A DNA stretch of 64,000 bases from Actinospineispora acaciae DSM 45401. GTDB taxonomy: Bacteria > Actinomycetota > Actinomycetes > Mycobacteriales > Pseudonocardiaceae. The notes under the pieces are model-generated. The model saw only the letters and a list, made by a program, of their open reading frames with translations. It had not been told where the DNA came from and did not search any database. Positions 40,447-50,954 of this stretch are shown piece by piece; position 1 is the stretch's first letter; every line of letters begins with the position of its first letter. Location: the NCBI RefSeq assembly GCF_000620785.1, contig NZ_JIAI01000010.1:62001-126000 (forward strand). Direction: 5' to 3'. The position numbers and the translations under genes were made by a program.

Positions 40447-41846
40447 CAGTCCAGGTCATCGTGGCGCATCAGCTGGCGGCTGGCCTCGGTGATCGAGCCG
40501 GACAGCGACGGGTACACCGAGAACGTGTACGCCAGGTCGTTGACCGTGAGGTTGTTCTGTACGGCCATCGCGATCGGCAGGATCAGCTCGCTGGCCACCG
40601 GCGCGACCACCACGCCGCCGATCACCACCCCGGTCGCCGGCCGGCAGAACAGCTTGACGAACCCGCGCCGCAGCCCCTGCATCTTGGCCCTCGGGTTCGT
40701 CCCCAGCGGCAGCATGATGGTCCGCGCGGGCACCTCGCCGGAGTCGATGGTGGCCTGGCTGATCCCGACGGTGGCGATCTCCGGGCGGGTGAACACGGCC
40801 GCCGCGACGGTCTTGAGCTTGATCGGCGCCACGCCTTCGCCCAGCGCGTGCCACATCGCGATCCGCCCCTGCATGGCGGCCACCGAGGCGAGCATCAGCA
40901 CGCCGGTGCAGTCGCCGGCGGCGTACACCCCGGGGGCGGTGGTCCGCGACACCCGGTCGACGGGGATGAACCCGCCCCGGTCGACCTTGATGCCGACGTC
41001 CTCCAGTCCGATCCCCGCCGTGTTCGGCACCGAGCCGACGGTCATCAGCGCGTGCGAGCCCTCCACCGTGCTGCCGTCCGCGAGCGTGACCACCACCCCG
41101 TCGCCGTCGCGGCGGACGCCGTCGGCGCGGGTGCGCGCCAGGATGGCCACGCCCCGGTCGGCGAACACGTCCTCCAGCACGGTGGCCGCGTCGGCGTCCT
41201 CGGCCGGCAGCACCCGGTCCCGGCTGGACACCAGCGTGACCCGCACGCCCAGCTCGGTGTACGCCGAGACGAACTCCGCGCCGGTCACCCCGGAGCCGAT
41301 CACGATCAGGTGCTCGGGCAGCTTGTCCAGGTCGTAGAGCTGCCGCCAGGTCAGGATCCGCTCGCCGTCCGGCTCGGCGCCGGGCAGCACCCTCGGGGTG
41401 GCACCGGTGGCCACCAGCGCCACGTCGGCCGGCAGTTCCTCCTCGGTTCCGCCGTCGTTCGTGCTGGCCAGCACGGTGTGCGGCGCCGCACCGCCGGGTT
41501 CGCCGAACCTCGCGCTGCCCGCGACCAGCCGTACCCCCTCCCGCTCCAGCCGGGCGCGCACGTCGGCGGACTGCGCCCTGGCCAGCGCCCCGACCCTAGC
41601 GTTGATCCGGCTCAGGTCCACCCCGGCGTCCTGGTCCGCCTCGATGCCCAGCTCGTTCGCCCGCCGCAGCTCGGTGCGCACGCCGGCCGACGAGATGAAC
41701 GTCTTGGACGGCACGCAGTCGTCCAACACGCACGCGCCACCCATGCCGTCCCGCTCGACGACCGTCACATCGGCCCCGTGCTGGGCCGCGACCAGAGCCG
41801 CCTCGTACCCCGCCGGGCCGCCTCCCAAGATCACAATCCGGCTCAC
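40446..41846 (-). CDS. lpdA: NAD(P)H-quinone dehydrogenase, LpdA-like
   Basis: A 466-residue flavoprotein disulfide reductase. It has the FAD motif VILGGGPAGYEAALVA, a CX4C pair Cys39/Cys44 in GGACVLDDCVPSK, the NAD motif VIGSGVTGAEFVSAY and the C-terminal dimer domain (AVFTRPEIATVGISQ). The position directly upstream of glpD matches M. tuberculosis lpdA, a quinone reductase. A true lipoamide dehydrogenase role is unlikely given the context, but sequence alone does not exclude it. Confidence 0.9.
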   Translation of the reverse strand: MSRIVILGGGPAGYEAALVAAQHGADVTVVERDGMGGACVLDDCVPSKTFISSAGVRTELRRANELGIEADQDAGVDLSRINARVGALARAQSADVRARLEREGVRLVAGSARFGEPGGAAPHTVLASTNDGGTEEELPADVALVATGATPRVLPGAEPDGERILTWRQLYDLDKLPEHLIVIGSGVTGAEFVSAYTELGVRVTLVSSRDRVLPAEDADAATVLEDVFADRGVAILARTRADGVRRDGDGVVVTLADGSTVEGSHALMTVGSVPNTAGIGLEDVGIKVDRGGFIPVDRVSRTTAPGVYAAGDCTGVLMLASVAAMQGRIAMWHALGEGVAPIKLKTVAAAVFTRPEIATVGISQATIDSGEVPARTIMLPLGTNPRAKMQGLRRGFVKLFCRPATGVVIGGVVVAPVASELILPIAMAVQNNLTVNDLAYTFSVYPSLSGSITEASRQLMRHDDLD

Positions 41847-41893
41847 CGAGCCCCGCTCCCCTCCCGCTCGCGCCGTGATATCCCCCTAGACAC

Positions 41894-41899
41894 TAGGCT
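41894..41899 (+). promoter_or_regulatory. -10 element TAGGCT, leaderless
   Basis: TAGGCT is followed by 6 bases and the GTG at 41906. No ribosome site is present. The gap to lpdA, which is transcribed the other way, is only 59 bp. Confidence 0.5.
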
Positions 41900-41905
41900 G
41901 TCCGG

Positions 41906-42358
41906 GTGTCGCTCTACGCCGCCTACGGGTCCAACATGGACCCCGCTCAGATGAAGGAGCGGTGCCCACACTCGCCCATGGCCGGAACCGGCTGGCTGAT
42001 GGGCTGGCGTTTGACGTTCGGCGGCGAAGACTACGGCCCCGAGGGCGCGCTCGCCACCGTGGTCGAAGACCCCACCTCCCAAGTCTTCGTAGTCCTCTAC
42101 GACGTAACAGACGCCGACGTAGCCGTCCTGGACCGCTGGGAAGGCGGCGAACTAGGCCTGCACAAAAAACTCCGCCTGCGCGTCCACACCCTCTCCGGCA
42201 CCGAACTGGCGTGGCTCTACGTCCTGGACGCCTACGAGGGCGGCCTCCCCTCCGCCCGCTACCTAGGCGTCATGGCCGACGCCGCCGAACAAGCCGGCGC
42301 CCCCGCCGACTACGTCCAAGCCCTCCGCACCCGCCCCTCCCGAAACGTAGGCCCGTAA
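41906..42358 (+). CDS. Gamma-glutamylcyclotransferase-fold protein
   Basis: A 150-residue protein with the YGSNM glycine loop (7-11) at its start and the family pattern FVVLYDVTDADVAVLDRWEGG and AWLYVLDAYEGGLPSARYLGVM. Such proteins act on gamma-glutamyl-amine or related cyclic products. The position between lpdA and the amidohydrolase matches Rv3304. Codon use in its 3' half is less GC-biased (several CTA, GTA and AAA codons) than that of its neighbours. Confidence 0.85.
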   Translation: MSLYAAYGSNMDPAQMKERCPHSPMAGTGWLMGWRLTFGGEDYGPEGALATVVEDPTSQVFVVLYDVTDADVAVLDRWEGGELGLHKKLRLRVHTLSGTELAWLYVLDAYEGGLPSARYLGVMADAAEQAGAPADYVQALRTRPSRNVGP

Positions 42359-42367
42359 AACCCCACC

Positions 42368-42413
42368 GCGAGTCGGGGATTTTGTCAGGGTGAGTCGCGG
42401 ATTTCGTCAGACC
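42368..42413 (+). repeat. Left copy of 22-bp-period GACTCG-family repeat
   Basis: Two tandem 22-bp units start at 42370 (GAGTCGGGGATTTTGTCAG) and 42392 (GAGTCGCGGATTTCGTCAG). Read on the other strand, they match the block at 43390-43432 in 41 of 43 bases. The two blocks are inverted relative to each other and bracket the DUF559 gene. The last codons and stop of that gene lie inside this block. Confidence 0.85.
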
Positions 42414-43305
42414 AACGGTGGCCCCGCCGCCGAAACGACTGCCTAAGGACCAGCGCGAGCCGGGTGTTGTCCCGCAGGTCGTCCTTCGTGGCGACGATCA
42501 CGATCCACCCTCGTCTCCGCAGGTCTTCGGCCCGGCACTCGTCCTCAGCCTCACGATCGACGTGAACCGCGTACCCGTTGTACTCCACCACGATCCGCTG
42601 CTCCGGCCAGGCCAGGTCCAGCCGGTACAACAGGACGCCGTCCGGAGCGCGCAACTCCCAGTTCGCCTCGGGCACCGGATACCCGAGGTCGACGACTTCG
42701 AGCAGCAGCCAGCTCTCCGGCGGCGACTCGGCCCGGCCCGAAGCCAGCCCGAGCAGCCGAGCGCCGCGTTTCGTTCCGCGCGGGTCACGGCGGTCCGCAA
42801 GCCGCTGGCCGACCCGGGCGCGGAAGGCCGCGCGCCGCTCGTCGGGCTGGCACGCGAGCGCCTGGTCGGTGGCGGCGATCGCGTCGCGCGGCCGGGCGGT
42901 GCACAGCAGATCGCTGATCACCCGGTCCAGGGTGAGGACGCGCAGGCCGTCAATATCGATCACATCGTCCGGCGGCAGCGGGCAGTTGTGCACCGCGAGT
43001 CCGTCACGGCTGCGTGAGGGGTGGCCGTAGGGAACGGCGATGTGTGTGTCGGCGCACTCGATCGCCGTGCAGCCGTGCAGTCCGGTGGCCGTGGCCCCCG
43101 CGATCACGGAGCGGCTCCCGTGCGACAGAAGCGCTGCCGCGGCCCTGGTGCGCGGGTCGAGGAACCGGCTCGCATCCACCAGCACGCCCGGCCACAGCCG
43201 CCGCAGGACACCGCGCTGGATGTCCGCGTCGACCCGATAGCGGCCGAGACGCTCGATCAGGTCCTTGCGGAGGTAGGCGCCGTGCAGCCCTCGCTCACCG
43301 GTCAT
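42385..43305 (-). CDS. DUF559 endonuclease-fold protein with AbiEi-like N-domain
   Basis: A 306-residue protein of the large actinobacterial DUF559 family. The N-terminal half (RRLWPGVLVDASRFLDPRTRAAAALLSHG...AGATATGLHG, LRVLTLDRVISDLLC) resembles the winged-helix/AbiEi-antitoxin-like domain found in these proteins. The C-terminal ~100 residues have the Vsr/PD-(D/E)XK-like pattern, Glu197, Asp220 (YRLDLAWPEQRIVVEYNG) and Glu231, then GWIVIVATKDDL. The C-terminal SDEIRDSP is encoded by the flanking repeat. The gene interrupts an order otherwise shared with Rv3304-Rv3305c, so it looks like an inserted cassette. Function is unknown. Confidence 0.8.
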   Translation of the reverse strand: MTGERGLHGAYLRKDLIERLGRYRVDADIQRGVLRRLWPGVLVDASRFLDPRTRAAAALLSHGSRSVIAGATATGLHGCTAIECADTHIAVPYGHPSRSRDGLAVHNCPLPPDDVIDIDGLRVLTLDRVISDLLCTARPRDAIAATDQALACQPDERRAAFRARVGQRLADRRDPRGTKRGARLLGLASGRAESPPESWLLLEVVDLGYPVPEANWELRAPDGVLLYRLDLAWPEQRIVVEYNGYAVHVDREAEDECRAEDLRRRGWIVIVATKDDLRDNTRLALVLRQSFRRRGHRWSDEIRDSP

Positions 43306-43389
43306 GCCTCCACGGTCGCGCGTGTCGGCCGGCAGCGAGCCGGGTCAGCGCGCGGCTGTGGACAACCCGTCCACCTGTGGATGGGCGGC

Positions 43390-43439
43390 CTGACAAAATC
43401 CGCGACTCACCCTGACAAAATCCGCGACTCGCGGGCGGT
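43390..43439 (-). repeat. Right copy of 22-bp-period GACTCG-family repeat
   Basis: This is the inverted partner of the block at 42368-42413. It has a part-unit ending CCTGACAAAATCCGC (43389-43403), a full 22-bp unit starting GACTCACCCTGAC at 43404, and the terminal part-unit GACTCGCGGGCGGT (43426-43439), which is identical to 1901-1914. It lies 85 bp upstream of the DUF559 start and just before the amidohydrolase stop. Confidence 0.85.
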
Positions 43440-43460
43440 TGCGCGCGCGAGCTTGAGGGT

Positions 43461-44711
43461 TTAGGCGGCCAGGCTTGCTAGGGCGGCGTGGACTAGGACG
43501 CGGACTCCGACCGGGAGGGCGCGTTCGTCCAGGTCGAAGGTGGGTTGGTGGAGGTCTTTGCGCGGGCCGTCGCCGGACCAGACGCCTAGGCGGCCCATGG
43601 CTCCGGGGACGTCTTCTAGGTACCAGGCGAAGTCTTCGCCGCCGCTGGACTGTTCGGTGCCGGTGGCGCCGTCGGGGCCCAGGGCGGCCACGGCGGCGTC
43701 GTGGAGGAGGCCGGCGGAGAGGGCGTCGTTGTGGACCGGGGGGACGCCGCGGCGGTGGTCCAGGACGTAGCCGACGCCGAGGGGGGCGAGTATGGCGGTC
43801 ACCAGGGAGCGGACCAGCGGCTCCAGCTCGGTCCAGATCTGGTGGTCGCCGGTGCGCAGGGTGCCGCGCAGCATGCCGGCCTGGGGCACGGCGTTGGCGG
43901 CCTGGCCGGCCTCGACGGCGCCCCAGACCAGGACGGTGCCCGAGCGCGGGTCGACCCGGCGGGAGAGCAGCGAGGGCAGCTGGGTGATCAGCAGGCCGAG
44001 CGCGTGCACCAGGTCGGCGGTCAGGTGCGGGCGCGAGGTGTGGCCGCCCGGCGAGGTGAGGCGGATCTCCAGCACGTCGCAGGCCGAGGTGATCGGGCCG
44101 ACCTTGGTGCCGAGCTGGCCGACCGGCAGGCGGGGGTCGCAGTGCAGCGCGAAGATCCGCTCGACGTCCTTGAGCACGCCGGCGGCGACCAGGTCGAGCG
44201 CGCCGCCGGGCTGCACCTCCTCGGCCGGCTGGAAGATCAGCCGCACCCGGCCGGGCAGGGTGGGCGCGGTGGCCAGCGCCAGCCCGGCGCCGAGCAGCAT
44301 CGCGGTGTGCGCGTCGTGCCCGCAGGCGTGCATCACACCGTCCACGCTGGACGCGAACGGCAGCCCGGTGCGCTCGTGCAGCGGCAGGGCGTCCAGGTCG
44401 GCACGCAGCGCCACGCAGTGGTCGCCGGAGCCGACGTCGCAGATCAGACCGGTGCCGCCGGCCATGATCTCCGGCCGTAAACCGGCGTCCACCAGCCGAG
44501 AGGCCACCATCGCGGTGCTCAGCCTCTCCTGGCGGGCCAGCTCCGGGCGCGCGTGCAGGGCACGCCGCCAGGTCACCAGCTCGCGGTTGTGCGCAGTCAG
44601 CCAGCCGTCCAGCCAGCTCGGCCCCTTACCCTGGCCGACGTCGGTCACCGGCCGCGCCGGGCTGATGGCCTGAGCGGCCAACAGTTCGGTGCGCCCGTCG
44701 AGCACAGACAC
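43461..44711 (-). CDS. amiA1: M20-family amidohydrolase
   Basis: A 416-residue zinc peptidase/aminoacylase of the M20 amidohydrolase group. Metal-site segments are MHACGHDAHTAMLLGAG and FQPAEEVQPGG, with a lid domain (SPGGHTSRPHLTADLVHALG) and the C-terminal SSGGEDFAWYLEDVPGAM. It hydrolyses an N-acyl or amide bond; the substrate is unknown. The position after the cyclotransferase-like gene fits the Rv3305c/Rv3306c amidohydrolases. The GTG at 44711 has no strong ribosome site. Confidence 0.88.
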   Translation of the reverse strand: MSVLDGRTELLAAQAISPARPVTDVGQGKGPSWLDGWLTAHNRELVTWRRALHARPELARQERLSTAMVASRLVDAGLRPEIMAGGTGLICDVGSGDHCVALRADLDALPLHERTGLPFASSVDGVMHACGHDAHTAMLLGAGLALATAPTLPGRVRLIFQPAEEVQPGGALDLVAAGVLKDVERIFALHCDPRLPVGQLGTKVGPITSACDVLEIRLTSPGGHTSRPHLTADLVHALGLLITQLPSLLSRRVDPRSGTVLVWGAVEAGQAANAVPQAGMLRGTLRTGDHQIWTELEPLVRSLVTAILAPLGVGYVLDHRRGVPPVHNDALSAGLLHDAAVAALGPDGATGTEQSSGGEDFAWYLEDVPGAMGRLGVWSGDGPRKDLHQPTFDLDERALPVGVRVLVHAALASLAA

Positions 44712-45043
44712 CGGGTACCACCACCGATTCGATCAGTCCCTGTCGACGATGACCCGGGTGGCCGAATCGCGGCCTCGTGAGCGCGGAACGAACCCCGACC
44801 AACGTCGCTATCCCATATGGTGCATCACCCAGATGGCCGGGAACCCGGAAACAGGGCGTTACCGGACACCGCCTCGGTAAGGGGTTACTGATCTGCTGCG
44901 GACGGTGGGGCGCCCCGGACAACCGGTCGAAACCGTGAGGACGAACGGCTAGTGATGCCGCTCACCTCTCGCAGCAGTGGCCGACCGCCTGACTCTCAAC
45001 ATAAGACTGACCCCTCGAGCCACCGGGCGCACCGCCGAGCCCG
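44712..45043. other. 332-bp gap; no gene seen
   Basis: No frame here has convincing coding character. The sequence is less GC-rich than its neighbours and has no long inverted repeat. On the minus strand it is upstream of the amidohydrolase and downstream of the acyl-CoA mutase, so it probably holds the promoter of the former and the 3' end of the latter. No B12 riboswitch features were recognised. Confidence 0.5.
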
Positions 45044-46591
<1,548 letters not shown>

Positions 46592-46705
46592 CGCTGACCA
46601 CCTCCGACCCGTGGACGTGCGGAAAACGCTACTCGGGGCGGCGCCGAGGGTAAAAGAATGAAGGTAGGCGCAACACTGTCGGACCGGATCGGGAGAATGG
46701 CGGGT

Positions 46706-48559
46706 ATGTCGGCACCGGGTTCCACCCCAGAGGACACCGAGCCGCGCCGTATCGCCGAGCGCTATCGGCTGACCGAACCCTTGGGCGCGGGCGCGATGGG
46801 CACCGTGTGGTCCGGTTATGACGAGGTGCTGCACCGCGCGGTGGCGATCAAGGAGCTGCGGGTGCCGCCGGGCGTGCCCAAGGGCGAGATGGAGTCGATG
46901 CGCGAGCGGATGATGCGCGAGGCGCGCACGCTCGGCGGGCTCTCCCACCCCAACGTGATCACGCTGTACGACGTGGTGGACGTCTCCGGCGACCCGTTCG
47001 TGGTGATGGAGCTGCTGCCCAGCCGCAACCTCTCCGAGGTGATCGGCGAGCAGGGCCGCCTGGGCATCGGCCAGGCCGCCTCGGTCGGGCTGGCCACGGC
47101 GGCCGCGCTGCAGGCCGCGCACCGGGCGGGCATCACGCACCGCGACGTCAAGCCGGGCAACGTGCTGGTCGCGCACGACGGGCGGATCAAGCTGACCGAC
47201 TTCGGCATCGCCCGCAAGCGCGACGACGTGACGATGACGGCGACCGGCCTGGTGCTCGGCTCGCCGGCCTACATCGCGCCGGAGGTCGCCGCCGGCCAGG
47301 ACGTCACCCCCGCGGCGGACCTGTGGGGCCTGGGCGCCACCCTGTTCGCCGCCGTGGAGGCCCGCCCGCCCTACGACGTGGACGGCGACCCGGTCAAGAC
47401 GGTCACCGCCGTGGTGCACGGCGACGTGCCCCGGGTCCACGTCGGCGGCCCGCTGGCGGACGTGATCGCGGCGCTGATGGTCAAGGAGCCGGACCAGCGG
47501 ATGGCGCTGAGCGAGGTGCGCCGCCGGCTGCGCCCGCTGCTGGCGGACCCGGACGACCCGCTGTTTCCCGGCTCGGCCGACGCGTTCTCGCCGCCGCCGT
47601 CGGCACCGCTCGAGCAGGACGTCGGCCCGCAGAGCCCGCCGGAGGGCATGAACGGCTCCTCGGCGCGCGGCACCTCGTCCGGCATGGCGGCCCCGGCGCC
47701 ACCGCCGGCGCAGACCGGCTCGGGCCACTGGAACGCGCGCTCCGGCGCCACCCCGCTGTCCACCCAGCCCGGACCGCTGCCGGCCCCGCCCCGCCAGGAT
47801 CCCCAGCGCCCCCCGCCCGCGCAGAGCCCGCCCGGTGGCATGCCGGCCAGGCGTCCCCGGCCGAGCTGGCAGCCCGCGCCGGGGCCCGGCATGGCGCCCA
47901 ACCGCCCGCCGATGGCCCGCCAAGCCCCGCCGGCACCGCGCCCGCAGGCCAAGCTGTCCGCCCGGCTGGCGATGCCGCTGGCGCTGGCCGGGGCGCTGGC
48001 GGTGGTCGGCGGCGCGGGCGTCGGCTGGGTCGCCACCCGGGTGCTCGTCGGCCAGTCGCCGTGGAGCACCTCGGTGGTCAGCCCGGCCGGTGGCCAGGCC
48101 GTGCAGCTCAAGCCGCACGTCGACTCCACCCAGCGATACGGCAACAGCGCGCTCGGGTTCAACGCCACGGTGCCGAACGGCTGGGAGGAGTACCGGCTGG
48201 TCGGCGACAACGACGTGATGTCGGTGCGGTACGTCAGCCCGGACGGCTCCCGCGAGCTGCGCTTCGACAAGACCCCCGGTACCCGTACCCATCCCGCGCA
48301 GGCGGCCGAGTTCGTCAACGGGCTGACCCCGGCCGGGCTCGGCGTGAGCAACGTCACGGTGCTGGAGAACGCCGGCAACCAGATCCGCTACCGGACCAAC
48401 GTGACCGGCGCGCGCGGCGCGGTGAGCAGGGTCACCTACGCCCAGCTCACCCAGCAGGGCACCGACCTGTGGGTGGTACGGCTGACGGTGCCGGCGGACC
48501 GCGCGGGCACCGGCACCCAGCAGCTGTTCACGTCGATCGTCAAGGGCTTCCGCCCGTGA
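46706..48559 (+). CDS. Membrane serine/threonine protein kinase
   Basis: About 617 residues. The N-terminal Hanks kinase has LGAGAMGTVWSGYD, VAIKEL, HRDVKPGNVL, KLTDFGIARKRD and SPAYIAPEVAAG. A Pro/Gly-rich juxtamembrane linker (~150 residues) leads to one membrane helix (LAMPLALAGALAVVGGAGVGWVATRVLV). The ~150-residue extracellular domain (RYGNSALGFNATVPNGWEEYRLVGDNDVMSVRYVSPDGSRELRFDKTPG...) is not a PASTA domain. The ATG at 46706 is preferred; 46697 and 46658 are in frame. The stop overlaps deoD by 4 bases, placing a signalling kinase in a nucleoside/sugar operon. Confidence 0.9.
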   Translation: MSAPGSTPEDTEPRRIAERYRLTEPLGAGAMGTVWSGYDEVLHRAVAIKELRVPPGVPKGEMESMRERMMREARTLGGLSHPNVITLYDVVDVSGDPFVVMELLPSRNLSEVIGEQGRLGIGQAASVGLATAAALQAAHRAGITHRDVKPGNVLVAHDGRIKLTDFGIARKRDDVTMTATGLVLGSPAYIAPEVAAGQDVTPAADLWGLGATLFAAVEARPPYDVDGDPVKTVTAVVHGDVPRVHVGGPLADVIAALMVKEPDQRMALSEVRRRLRPLLADPDDPLFPGSADAFSPPPSAPLEQDVGPQSPPEGMNGSSARGTSSGMAAPAPPPAQTGSGHWNARSGATPLSTQPGPLPAPPRQDPQRPPPAQSPPGGMPARRPRPSWQPAPGPGMAPNRPPMARQAPPAPRPQAKLSARLAMPLALAGALAVVGGAGVGWVATRVLVGQSPWSTSVVSPAGGQAVQLKPHVDSTQRYGNSALGFNATVPNGWEEYRLVGDNDVMSVRYVSPDGSRELRFDKTPGTRTHPAQAAEFVNGLTPAGLGVSNVTVLENAGNQIRYRTNVTGARGAVSRVTYAQLTQQGTDLWVVRLTVPADRAGTGTQQLFTSIVKGFRP

Positions 48560-49344
48560 CCGCTGGTCTGGCCGCCGAGGCCGCGACCGCGCTCGCCGAG
48601 CGCACCGGGGTGCCGAAGCACGACGTCGCGCTGGTGCTCGGCTCCGGCTGGCGCCCGGCCGCCGACGCGCTCGGCACCGCCGACGCCGAGCTGGCCATGG
48701 CCGAGCTGCCCGGCTTCACCCCGCCCACCGCGGTCGGCCACGGCGGCACCGTCCGGTCGGTCCGCGTCGGGGAGCACCGGGTGCTGGTCCTGCTCGGACG
48801 GACCCACCTGTACGAGGGGCACGGCGTGGCGGCCGTGGCGCACGCGACCCGGACCGTCGCCGCCGCCGGCTGCCGGATCCTGGTGCTGACCAACGCGGCC
48901 GGCGGCATCCGGGAGGGGCTGTCCGTCGGCCAGCCCGTGCTGATCAGCGACCACGTCAACCTGACCGCGCGCTCGCCGCTGGTCGGGGCGCGGTTCGTGG
49001 ACCTCACCGACCTGTACTCCGCGCGGCTGCGCGCGCTCGCCCGCGAGGTGGACGGCTCGCTGGCCGACGGGGTGTACGCCGGGCTGCCCGGCCCGCACTT
49101 CGAGACGCCGGCGGAGATCCGGATGCTGCGCACGATGGGCGCGGACCTGGTCGGCATGTCGACGGTGCTGGAGGCGATCGCGGCCCGCGCGGCAGGCTTG
49201 GAGCTGCTCGGGGTGTCGCTGGTGACGAACCTGGCGGCCGGGCTTTCCGGGCAGCCGCTGAGCCACCAGGAGGTCATCGACGCCGGCAACGCGGCCGCTA
49301 CTCGGATGGGCACGCTGTTGCGCGAGGTGGTGGCGCGGGCGTGA
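48556..49344 (+). CDS. deoD: Purine nucleoside phosphorylase
   Basis: A 262-residue trimeric-type PNP (the family of M. tuberculosis Rv3307). It splits purine nucleosides to base and ribose-1-phosphate. Visible segments: VLGSGWRPAAD phosphate loop, GRTHLYEGHG, LTNAAGGI, and GPHFETPAEIRMLRTMGADLVGMSTVLEAIAARAAGLELLGVSLVTNLAAG. GTG start overlaps the kinase stop (GTGA), and the stop overlaps pmmB. Confidence 0.94.
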   Translation: MTAGLAAEAATALAERTGVPKHDVALVLGSGWRPAADALGTADAELAMAELPGFTPPTAVGHGGTVRSVRVGEHRVLVLLGRTHLYEGHGVAAVAHATRTVAAAGCRILVLTNAAGGIREGLSVGQPVLISDHVNLTARSPLVGARFVDLTDLYSARLRALAREVDGSLADGVYAGLPGPHFETPAEIRMLRTMGADLVGMSTVLEAIAARAAGLELLGVSLVTNLAAGLSGQPLSHQEVIDAGNAAATRMGTLLREVVARA

Positions 49345-50954
49345 GCCTGCCCCCCGGCGTGCGGGACGCGGCCATGCGCTGGATCGCCGACGACCCGGAT
49401 CCGGCGACCCGCGACGAGCTGCAACGGTTGTTGGTGGCCGCTCTGGCCGGTGGTCCGGTGACGGAGCTTGGCGAGCGGATGGCCGGGCCGTTGCGGTTCG
49501 GCACGGCGGGCCTGCGCGGGCCGGTGCGGGCGGGGCCGGCGGGGATGAACGTCGCGGTGGTGCGGCGGACCACTGCTGGGTTGGCGGCGTGGTTGGAGCG
49601 GCGGGGGCACGGCGGCGGACTGGTCGTGGTCGGGCGCGATGCGCGGCACGGCTCGGAGGAGTTCGCGTCGGCGGCGGCGTCCGTGCTGGCCGGGGCGGGT
49701 TTCACGGTGCGTTCTTTTGCCGAGCCGCTGCCCACGCCGGTGCTGGCGTACGCGGTCCAGTCGCTGGATGCGGTGGCCGGCGTGCAGATCACCGCGTCGC
49801 ACAACCCGCCGGCGGACAACGGCTACAAGGTCTTCCTCGGCGGTCCGGACGGTGGTGCGCAACTGGTCGAGCCGGCGGACGCCGAGATCGAGGCCGCCAT
49901 CGCCGCCGCTCCCGCGGCGATCTCGATACCGACGTCGGTGGTGTCGCCGGTCTCTTCGGAGTCCGTGCTGGACGAGTACCTGGCGCGGACGGCCGTCTTG
50001 CCGAGGGGTACCGCGCGTGGGCTGCGCATCGCGTTGACGCCGATGCACGGGGTGGGTGGGGCGGTCGCGGTGCGGGCGCTGCGGATGGCCGGGTTCGACG
50101 ACGTGCATGTCGTTACCAGCCAGGCCGAGCCGGATCCGAACTTCCCGACGGTGGCGTTTCCGAACCCGGAGGAGCCCGGGGCGGTCGACGCGCTGCTGGA
50201 GCTGGCCGCCGAGGTGTCCGCCGACCTGGCGATCGCGCTGGATCCGGACGCGGACAGGTGCGCGCTCGCGGTGCCCGACGGCGGTGGGGGCTGGCGGATG
50301 CTGACCGGCAACGAGACCGGCGTGCTGCTCGGCGAGCACATCCTGTCCACCCTTGATAGATCGTTCTATTCCGATCCGTTGGTGGCCACCACGGTGGCAT
50401 CCTCGACGCAGCTGCGGGCGGTCGCGGAAGCGCACGGTGCTCGGTTCGCCCAGACACTGACCGGGTTCAAGTGGATCGTCCGCGCCGGGCACGGGTTCGT
50501 GTACGGCTACGAAGAGGCGATCGGCTACTGCGTCGACCCCGCGACCGCCCGGGACAAGGACGGCATAGCGGCCGCCGTGCTCGCCGCCGACCTCGCCGCC
50601 ACCCGAGGCTCGCTGCTGACGCTTCTGGACGAGCTGGCGCTGGCGCACGGCGTATACCTGACCGACGCCATCACCGTCAGGATGGAGCCCGAGCAACGCA
50701 CCGCCGTGTTGGGAAGGCTGACGGATGCGGACGAGAAGCCGGCTCCGGATGTGTTCGTGTTCGCCGGCGAGCGGAGTCGGGCGGTGATCCGGCCGTCCGG
50801 AACCGAACCAAAGCTGAAGGCTTACCTCGAGGTCGTCGAGCCGGTTTCTGGTGCGGATGGGCTGGGGGCCGCGCGGGCGGTTGCGGCCGAGCGGTTGGCC
50901 GGGCTGCGGGCGGAGCTTGAGGCCAGGTTGGGCGACCTGCCGGGGTCAGTCTGA
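49341..50954 (+). CDS. pmmB: Phosphomannomutase/phosphoglucomutase
   Basis: A 537-residue alpha-D-phosphohexomutase. The phosphoserine loop is GVQITASHNPPADNGYK, the metal-binding loop DPDADRCALAV, the sugar loop GYEEAIGYCVDPATARDKDG and the phosphate-binding loop RPSGTEPKLKAYLEV. FGTAGLRGPVRAG at the N-terminus is conserved. Coupled to deoD by GTGA; together they could turn ribose-1-phosphate into ribose-5-phosphate. Order matches Rv3307-Rv3308. Confidence 0.95.
   Translation: MSLPPGVRDAAMRWIADDPDPATRDELQRLLVAALAGGPVTELGERMAGPLRFGTAGLRGPVRAGPAGMNVAVVRRTTAGLAAWLERRGHGGGLVVVGRDARHGSEEFASAAASVLAGAGFTVRSFAEPLPTPVLAYAVQSLDAVAGVQITASHNPPADNGYKVFLGGPDGGAQLVEPADAEIEAAIAAAPAAISIPTSVVSPVSSESVLDEYLARTAVLPRGTARGLRIALTPMHGVGGAVAVRALRMAGFDDVHVVTSQAEPDPNFPTVAFPNPEEPGAVDALLELAAEVSADLAIALDPDADRCALAVPDGGGGWRMLTGNETGVLLGEHILSTLDRSFYSDPLVATTVASSTQLRAVAEAHGARFAQTLTGFKWIVRAGHGFVYGYEEAIGYCVDPATARDKDGIAAAVLAADLAATRGSLLTLLDELALAHGVYLTDAITVRMEPEQRTAVLGRLTDADEKPAPDVFVFAGERSRAVIRPSGTEPKLKAYLEVVEPVSGADGLGAARAVAAERLAGLRAELEARLGDLPGSV

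Noticed and set aside
42341..43460. Target-site duplication around the DUF559 cassette
   Set aside because: Sequences outside the two repeats (AACCCCACC and GGGCGGTTG) do not form a convincing direct repeat.
44712..45043. Possible cobalamin riboswitch near the acyl-CoA mutase
   Set aside because: The gap is downstream of the mutase gene and shows no B12-box-like sequence. The true 5' side of the mutase (46592-46700) is too short for one.
46592..48292. Minus-strand upstream extension of the acyl-CoA mutase frame (to 48292)
   Set aside because: It is antisense to the Ser/Thr kinase, rich in Arg/Gly/His, and the mutase has a clear GTG with ribosome site at 46591.
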